NCBI GenBank assembly: GCA_025453715.1
Contig: JALOPT010000086.1
Span: 1 to 9,316 of the forward strand
DNA length: 9,316 nucleotides
Reading direction: 5' to 3'
DNA from: Methanoregulaceae archaeon
Lineage (GTDB): Archaea > Halobacteriota > Methanomicrobia > Methanomicrobiales > Methanospirillaceae
Both the position numbers and the translations under genes were made by a program. Shown one piece after another: positions 6,538-9,316 of this stretch. Within the stretch, counting starts at the first letter, position 1, and every line of letters starts with the position of its first letter. The notes beneath the pieces were generated by a model. That model was given only the letters and a program-made list of their open reading frames with translations. It made no database searches and was not told where the DNA came from.

Positions 6538-7028
6538 CAGGTAATGACTCCATTAAGCCTGTCCCTGATTATCGGCTGGAGATACTGCGCAAATTCTGCT
6601 TTATTATTGATTTTATACCACACGTTGACATTCTGTTCCTTGTGGAACCCGTTCGCGTCATACACACCGATCCATAGCGATGACCCGGTCACCTCGTATT
6701 TCTTCACGAGATCGGCGTTCTCCGGAAGGTTGATATTCACTTCCTGGTATACCAGTTTTCCGGATTCGAGTTCAGGAGCAAAGAAGATGTTCACCGTTTC
6801 ATTTGCATATTCCCCAAGTGTCCTGCAGGAATAACATTGCTGGGCCGGGTGGAAATGCATTATCTCGACCCGTTCGACAGTACTTCGGGTAATGTTCGCG
6901 GCCGATGGAGAAATCGCAACTTTACCCTCATTTGCCGTGAGAGATGAGCATCCTGCAACAAAAATCAGGGATATCATCATACAGGCAAGGAACAGGGGAA
7001 TTATGAAATTTGATTTCCAGTGTTCCAT
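6537..7028 (-). CDS. arsF: ArsF-like thioredoxin-fold lipoprotein
   Basis: The 163-residue product begins with a hydrophobic signal (about 7-26) ending in a lipobox, LIFVAGC with C27, so it is probably a lipid-anchored extracytoplasmic protein. The core is a thioredoxin-like domain with active site HFHPAQQCYSC (C65 and C68), the long helix after it, and the conserved VKKYEVTGSSLWIGV segment (about 109-122), where the usual cis-proline position is Ser. This pattern matches the family annotated as ArsF, a subunit linked to reduction of nitrophenyl-arsenicals; the assignment is from memory of the family. I chose ATG 7028 over the in-frame TTG at 7052 because GGGAG lies nine bases upstream and the start then falls four bases after the arsR stop. 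The likely partner is the CcdA-like protein encoded next. An ArsE gene, expected in a full arsEFG set, is absent here. Confidence 0.75.
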   Translation of the reverse strand: MEHWKSNFIIPLFLACMMISLIFVAGCSSLTANEGKVAISPSAANITRSTVERVEIMHFHPAQQCYSCRTLGEYANETVNIFFAPELESGKLVYQEVNINLPENADLVKKYEVTGSSLWIGVYDANGFHKEQNVNVWYKINNKAEFAQYLQPIIRDRLNGVIT

Positions 7029-7032
7029 CTGT

Positions 7033-7431
7033 TCAGACTCCCATTTTTTCAATACACTTCAGTGCCTGCCGGCCATGGTCTGTGATTGAGTAGATAATCC
7101 AGTTGCCCTGCTGTTCACCGACAATAAATTCCTGTTCTTTTAGGATCGTGAGGTGGTAGGAGAGCTTTGAGTCGGCAATCTGGACAACTGCCTTGATCAC
7201 GCAGACGCAGAGCGGCTGGGAATGAAGCGCGTACATGACAGTAAGGCGGATCGGATCGGCCAGAGCCTGGGCAAGACGGCTGCTCGTATACAGTGAAGCC
7301 GGGTCCGGGATCCGGGCAAGGAGTCCATCCATTCCGCCTCTTTTATTAAGTTCGTCCCGTACTGGATCCGGGATATCCCTTGTAACATCGCAGCATTTCG
7401 CTGGGCGTGAACGCGTTTTTGTCTGTGGCAT
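7033..7431 (-). CDS. arsR: ArsR/SmtB-family metalloid-responsive repressor
   Basis: The 132-residue product is a dimeric winged-helix repressor. The HTH lies at about 75-105, with recognition-helix sequence ADSKLSYHLTILKEQEFI (87-104), typical of the family. At the start of that region PLCVCVIK carries the CVC thiols (C75, C77) that bind As(III)/Sb(III) in ArsR, although the flanking acidic residues of the classic ELCVCDL box are missing. A vicinal pair C13-C14 near the N-terminus and C126 near the end could add ligands. The gene leads the arsR-arsF-arsG operon. No ribosome binding site precedes the ATG, and the TATA box at 7463-7470 predicts a leader of only about 9 bases, so the message is probably near-leaderless. 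The dyad at 7438-7453 lies between TATA box and start codon, which fits autorepression. Confidence 0.88.
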   Translation of the reverse strand: MPQTKTRSRPAKCCDVTRDIPDPVRDELNKRGGMDGLLARIPDPASLYTSSRLAQALADPIRLTVMYALHSQPLCVCVIKAVVQIADSKLSYHLTILKEQEFIVGEQQGNWIIYSITDHGRQALKCIEKMGV

Positions 7432-7437
7432 AAAAGA

Positions 7438-7453
7438 TTCAAATTAATATGAA
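7438..7453. promoter_or_regulatory. Putative ArsR operator O1
   Basis: TTCAAATTAATATGAA is a 16-bp dyad matching at 7 of 8 base pairs. It lies downstream of the arsR TATA box, across the expected start of transcription and seven bases from the ATG. Bound repressor there would block the arsR-arsF-arsG promoter. Confidence 0.6.
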
Positions 7454-7462
7454 ATGGTAAGG

Positions 7463-7470
7463 TATATATG
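7463..7470 (-). promoter_or_regulatory. TATA box for the arsR operon
   Basis: The reverse strand reads CATATATA. Its centre is about 36 bases from the ATG at 7431, so transcription should begin near 7440. The box is nearly symmetric and could in principle also work for the opposite direction. Confidence 0.5.
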
Positions 7471-7482
7471 TCTTCCACTGAC

Positions 7483-7490
7483 AATATAAT
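7483..7490 (+). promoter_or_regulatory. TATA box for the divergent permease gene
   Basis: AATATAAT lies immediately before operator O2. The expected start of transcription is near 7513, giving a leader of about 120 bases before the permease ATG at 7635. A later candidate, GATATAAT (7550-7557), would give a shorter leader. Confidence 0.4.
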
Positions 7491-7506
7491 TTCAAGATAA
7501 TTTGAA
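7491..7506. promoter_or_regulatory. Putative ArsR operator O2
   Basis: TTCAAGATAATTTGAA has perfect 5-bp arms, TTCAA and TTGAA, and lies just downstream of the permease TATA box. Its centre is 53 bp from that of O1, close to five helical turns. A perfect 12-bp inverted repeat (AGATTCAAATTA at 7435-7446, TAATTTGAATCT at 7498-7509) links the two sites. Confidence 0.55.
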
Positions 7507-7591
7507 TCTCAAACTGCTGGTTCATGGGAATTCTGATGGAATGGTTATTGATATAATTCTGAATACCGACATGGCACACGAGGGGCCGCTG

Positions 7592-7645
7592 ATGACTGAA
7601 TGGAACGTTTATGCATGTGAGGGGGGAGCACGTGATGATTCCTGA
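7592..7645 (+). CDS. Possible 17-codon leader peptide overlapping the permease start
   Basis: ATG at 7592 is preceded by GAGGGG (7580-7585) at a six-base spacing, an excellent archaeal ribosome binding site. The frame encodes MTEWNVYACEGGARDDS and stops at 7643-7645, inside the first codons of the permease. Terminating ribosomes would lie on the permease ribosome binding site. It may be a leader that couples or tunes permease translation, or a chance frame; two upstream in-frame ATGs (7541, 7571) lack such a site. Confidence 0.3.
   Translation: MTEWNVYACEGGARDDS
7625..7628 (+). promoter_or_regulatory. Ribosome binding site that sets the permease start
   Basis: GGAG within a G-rich run, six bases (CACGTG) before ATG 7635. 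It rules against the in-frame ATG at 7611, which has no comparable site. Confidence 0.65.
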
Positions 7646-8549
7646 CTATTTACAGATGTTTGCGGACTGGGTCACATATACGGTTTTGGGATTAGTAGCA
7701 GGGACCCCGCTTGCCTCCTCGGTCAATTTCTTTATCTACGATTCGATCAAGGTGACCGCTCTTCTCGCGGTCATCGTATTCTTTGTCGGTATAATACGGA
7801 CTTTCGTTACCCCGCAGAAAGTGAAGAAATGGGTAGGCGGGAGGACCGAAGGAGTAGGGAATGTATTTGCGGCCCTCCTTGGTATTCCTACACCGTTCTG
7901 CTCGTGTTCGGCAGTCCCGCTCTTTATAGGGTTTGTCGAGTCGGGTGTGCCTCTGGGGATCACGTTCTCTTTCCTTATCGCTTCGCCGTTGATCAATGAA
8001 GTTGCCATCGCGATGCTTTTCGCATTATTCGGGTGGCAGATTGCAGCACTCTACATCGTATCAGGCCTGATCATCGCTATCGTTGCAGGAATTATTATCG
8101 GGAGGCTCCACCTCGAAAACCAGGTCGAAGAGTTCGTCTATAAATGCAAATTACATGACCAGCCTGACAGGGTTATGACCTGGCGGGACCGGACCGACTT
8201 CGCGATAGGGGAATCAAAGAGTATAACCCTGAAGGTCCTGCCATACATCCTCATAGGTATCGCAATCGGGGCGATAATTCATGGGTACGCACCGGCTGAT
8301 TTCCTCGTGAATATTGCAGGCCCCGATAACCCTCTTGCAGTCCCAATCGCAGTGCACATCGGTATACCCCTGTATTCTAACGCAGCCGGGATGATCCCGA
8401 TTTTGGATGTCCTGACCTCAAAGGGTATGGCTTTCGGTACCGCTCTCGCGTTTATGATGTCGGTGATCGGGTTATCACTCCCAGAGATGATCATCCTCCG
8501 GAAAGTAATAAAAATAAAACTCATCATTTATTACTACAAAATTACTTAA
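7635..8549 (+). CDS. arsP: ArsP/DUF318-type permease, C-terminus lost at a sequence junction
   Basis: Membrane permease of the DUF318/UPF0718 (ArsP_1) family; characterised ArsP members export trivalent organoarsenicals. Diagnostic features (numbered from ATG 7635) are the GIPTPFCSCSAVPLFIGF segment with C89 and C91, the SPLINEVAIAML helix (117-128), a charged central loop (about 158-198), and a second half with IGIPLYSNAAGMIPI (242-256) and LSLPEMIILRKVIK (280-293). About eight helices are seen. Family proteins normally continue after the LPEMIILRK motif with a last helix of about 25-30 residues. Here it is replaced by IKLIIYYYKIT and a stop, where the base composition also changes, so the native 3' end is missing. 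The gene is divergent from arsR and downstream of a putative ArsR operator. The symbol is a family-level guess. Confidence 0.8.
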   Translation: MIPDYLQMFADWVTYTVLGLVAGTPLASSVNFFIYDSIKVTALLAVIVFFVGIIRTFVTPQKVKKWVGGRTEGVGNVFAALLGIPTPFCSCSAVPLFIGFVESGVPLGITFSFLIASPLINEVAIAMLFALFGWQIAALYIVSGLIIAIVAGIIIGRLHLENQVEEFVYKCKLHDQPDRVMTWRDRTDFAIGESKSITLKVLPYILIGIAIGAIIHGYAPADFLVNIAGPDNPLAVPIAVHIGIPLYSNAAGMIPILDVLTSKGMAFGTALAFMMSVIGLSLPEMIILRKVIKIKLIIYYYKIT

Positions 8550-8888
8550 AATTGCACCTATCATTATGATCACGAAAAATAAGAATGAAATTATTTTCCC
8601 CAACGGATTTAATTTTGTTTTTAATTCAAGGACTGTTGAATTGTTATCTTCAATTACATTTCCATAAATAATCGGATAAAATATTCCGCCCCAGAATGAG
8701 TTATATTGCCAAATCACGAATAAGTCTGAGTTAGTATATCCAAGAATATGTTCATTTGCCTTATCATTAAAATATTTAATGATATGTTTTGTATGGATTA
8801 AAAACTTGTTTTCAGCTTTTATAGTTATGAGATCATTAATCTTATTTAGTAAAGCTACTTTCTCAAATGAACTTGAGTATTTTTTCAT
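8475..8888 (-). CDS. Bacteroidota-type hypothetical protein, 3' end lost at the junction
   Basis: I do not recognise a named family. The reading frame runs from ATG 8888 to a stop at 8475, but its last nine codons or so lie in permease DNA, so only about the first 128 residues are native. The protein has a polar N-terminal part (about 1-85, with the aromatic patch WQYNSFWGGIFYPIIYGN) that may form a small beta-rich domain, then a hydrophobic helix (about 98-116, GKIISFLFFVIIMIGAIL) and the start of a further segment. Extreme A+T content, the MKKY start and the absence of a Shine-Dalgarno site resemble Bacteroidota genes and not the archaeal genes to the left. It follows the next gene on the same strand by 17 bases, so the two probably share a transcript. 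Confidence 0.55.
   Translation of the reverse strand: MKKYSSSFEKVALLNKINDLITIKAENKFLIHTKHIIKYFNDKANEHILGYTNSDLFVIWQYNSFWGGIFYPIIYGNVIEDNNSTVLELKTKLNPLGKIISFLFFVIIMIGAILSNFVVINDEFYFYYFPEDDHLWE
8508..8520. other. Composition and gene-content breakpoint
   Basis: The conserved part of the archaeal permease stops at about 8513. The reverse-strand gene to its right also loses its natural end here, reading its last nine codons (FPEDDHLWE) as antisense of the permease. G+C counted by eye is 35 of 60 at 8161-8220, but 16 of 60 at 8581-8640 and 11 of 60 at 8761-8820. No terminal inverted repeat, target duplication or integrase is visible. A mis-joined assembly is the simplest explanation; illegitimate recombination is the alternative. 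Confidence 0.75.
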
Positions 8889-8905
8889 AATAAGTATTTA
8901 AAATC

Positions 8906-9301
8906 TCAATACGGCAAAGTCTCGTGATTAACGGGATTTTCAACTTCCAGAATTTCTGTAACAATATAATTGCTGTTTCCTCGCCAAGGAATTGCATTTA
9001 AATACTCTTTATATCTTAACTCAACAAACTTACCGCTATACCGTTCTAACTTTTGTGCAATTGCATCATCAATTATGCTGAAATCAAACTCGTTGCTTTG
9101 CATCTGGTTGGGATTTGGAGTTTTAAAACCTTCCTGTATAATTCTTCCTTCCCATGTTTTGAAAATATAACCTTTCTTCACCACAAAGTTTAAGTTACCG
9201 GCTTTTACGCCTTCACCAAAAACAAAATAGTACCTCCACCAAAAAACAACAGCAAGTATAATTATTAACACTGGTAATGCGATCCTTAAAAACTTTTTCA
9301 T
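8906..9301 (-). CDS. Small membrane-anchored protein, Bacteroidota type (often labelled 6-phosphogluconate dehydrogenase)
   Basis: The 131-residue product has one N-terminal helix (about 6-24, IALPVLIIILAVVFWW) with the rest outside. The body contains VFGEGVKAGNLNFVVKKGYIFKTWEGR and QSNEFDFSIIDDAIA, a pattern I associate with a small protein common in Bacteroidota genomes that databases often mislabel as 6-phosphogluconate dehydrogenase. It is far too short for that enzyme and has no NADP-binding glycine motif. The true function is unknown. The ATG at 9301 is preceded by TTTAGAGAATTTAAA with no strong Shine-Dalgarno site, as is usual in that phylum. The gene is complete inside the window. Its presence beside methanogen genes is the oddity. 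Confidence 0.65.
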   Translation of the reverse strand: MKKFLRIALPVLIIILAVVFWWRYYFVFGEGVKAGNLNFVVKKGYIFKTWEGRIIQEGFKTPNPNQMQSNEFDFSIIDDAIAQKLERYSGKFVELRYKEYLNAIPWRGNSNYIVTEILEVENPVNHETLPY

Positions 9302-9316
9302 TTTAAATTCTCTAAA

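Noticed and set aside
6379..6834. Plus-strand open frame of 151 codons across the arsF/arsG boundary
   Set aside because: It is antisense to two coupled genes with clear motifs. It has no ribosome binding site and no recognisable protein features.
8625..8640. A fourth TTCAA-N6-TTGAA dyad
   Set aside because: It lies inside the coding part of the Bacteroidota-type gene and beyond the junction, and its six central bases (GGACTG) are unlike the others. It shows that the arms alone can occur by chance in A+T-rich DNA.
8906..9301. Annotation as 6-phosphogluconate dehydrogenase
   Set aside because: The protein has 131 residues with an N-terminal membrane helix and no NADP-binding motif. That label is a known database artefact for this small family.

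Overview
The first ~8.5 kb looks like the genome of a methanogenic archaeon of the Methanomicrobiales type (Methanoregula-like). This is inferred from compact genes, moderate G+C, strong GGAG-type ribosome binding sites, archaeal TATA boxes, and secreted proteins with Ser/Thr/Gly-rich stalks and one C-terminal membrane anchor. The last ~0.8 kb is different. It is very A+T-rich and carries two small reverse-strand genes of Bacteroidota type. The change falls inside two broken genes at about 8508-8520, so the right end is either an assembly chimera or a foreign insertion.

Layout. 1-228: end of an anchored surface protein (+). 410-2073: a two-gene ABC-2 exporter (ATPase then permease, reverse strand, coupled by an ATGA overlap). 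2230-3630: a DHA2-type MFS drug exporter (reverse), which seems to lack its last membrane helix. 3631-4211: a long, mostly non-coding stretch with one doubtful reading frame. 4212-4619: a small secreted protein of unknown function (reverse), perhaps frameshifted. 4868-5773: a secreted TPR protein with a C-terminal anchor (+). It converges on a reverse-strand operon, arsR (7431-7033), arsF-like thioredoxin lipoprotein (7028-6537) and arsG-like CcdA-type membrane protein (6537-5794). Divergent from arsR is an ArsP/DUF318-type permease (7635 onward, +) that loses its C-terminus at the junction.

How the genes may work together. The arsR-arsF-arsG operon plus the divergent permease reads as an organoarsenical or thiophilic-metalloid resistance module: a Cys-containing ArsR sensor, a membrane-anchored extracytoplasmic thioredoxin, a CcdA-like membrane protein and an ArsP-like efflux permease. 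The 203-bp region between arsR and the permease contains two 16-bp dyads of the form TTCAA-N6-TTGAA, 53 bp apart centre to centre, each just downstream of a TATA box for one of the two directions. A third copy, 15 of 16 bases identical to one of these, lies in the promoter of the TPR surface-protein gene at 4791-4806. This suggests that the TPR protein, which carries a CGC motif at its predicted mature N-terminus, belongs to the same regulon. That link is the most novel hypothesis in the window. The left half (ABC and MFS exporters) is a separate drug-efflux-like cluster with its own promoter.

No rRNA, tRNA, CRISPR array, intact insertion sequence or replication origin was recognised.
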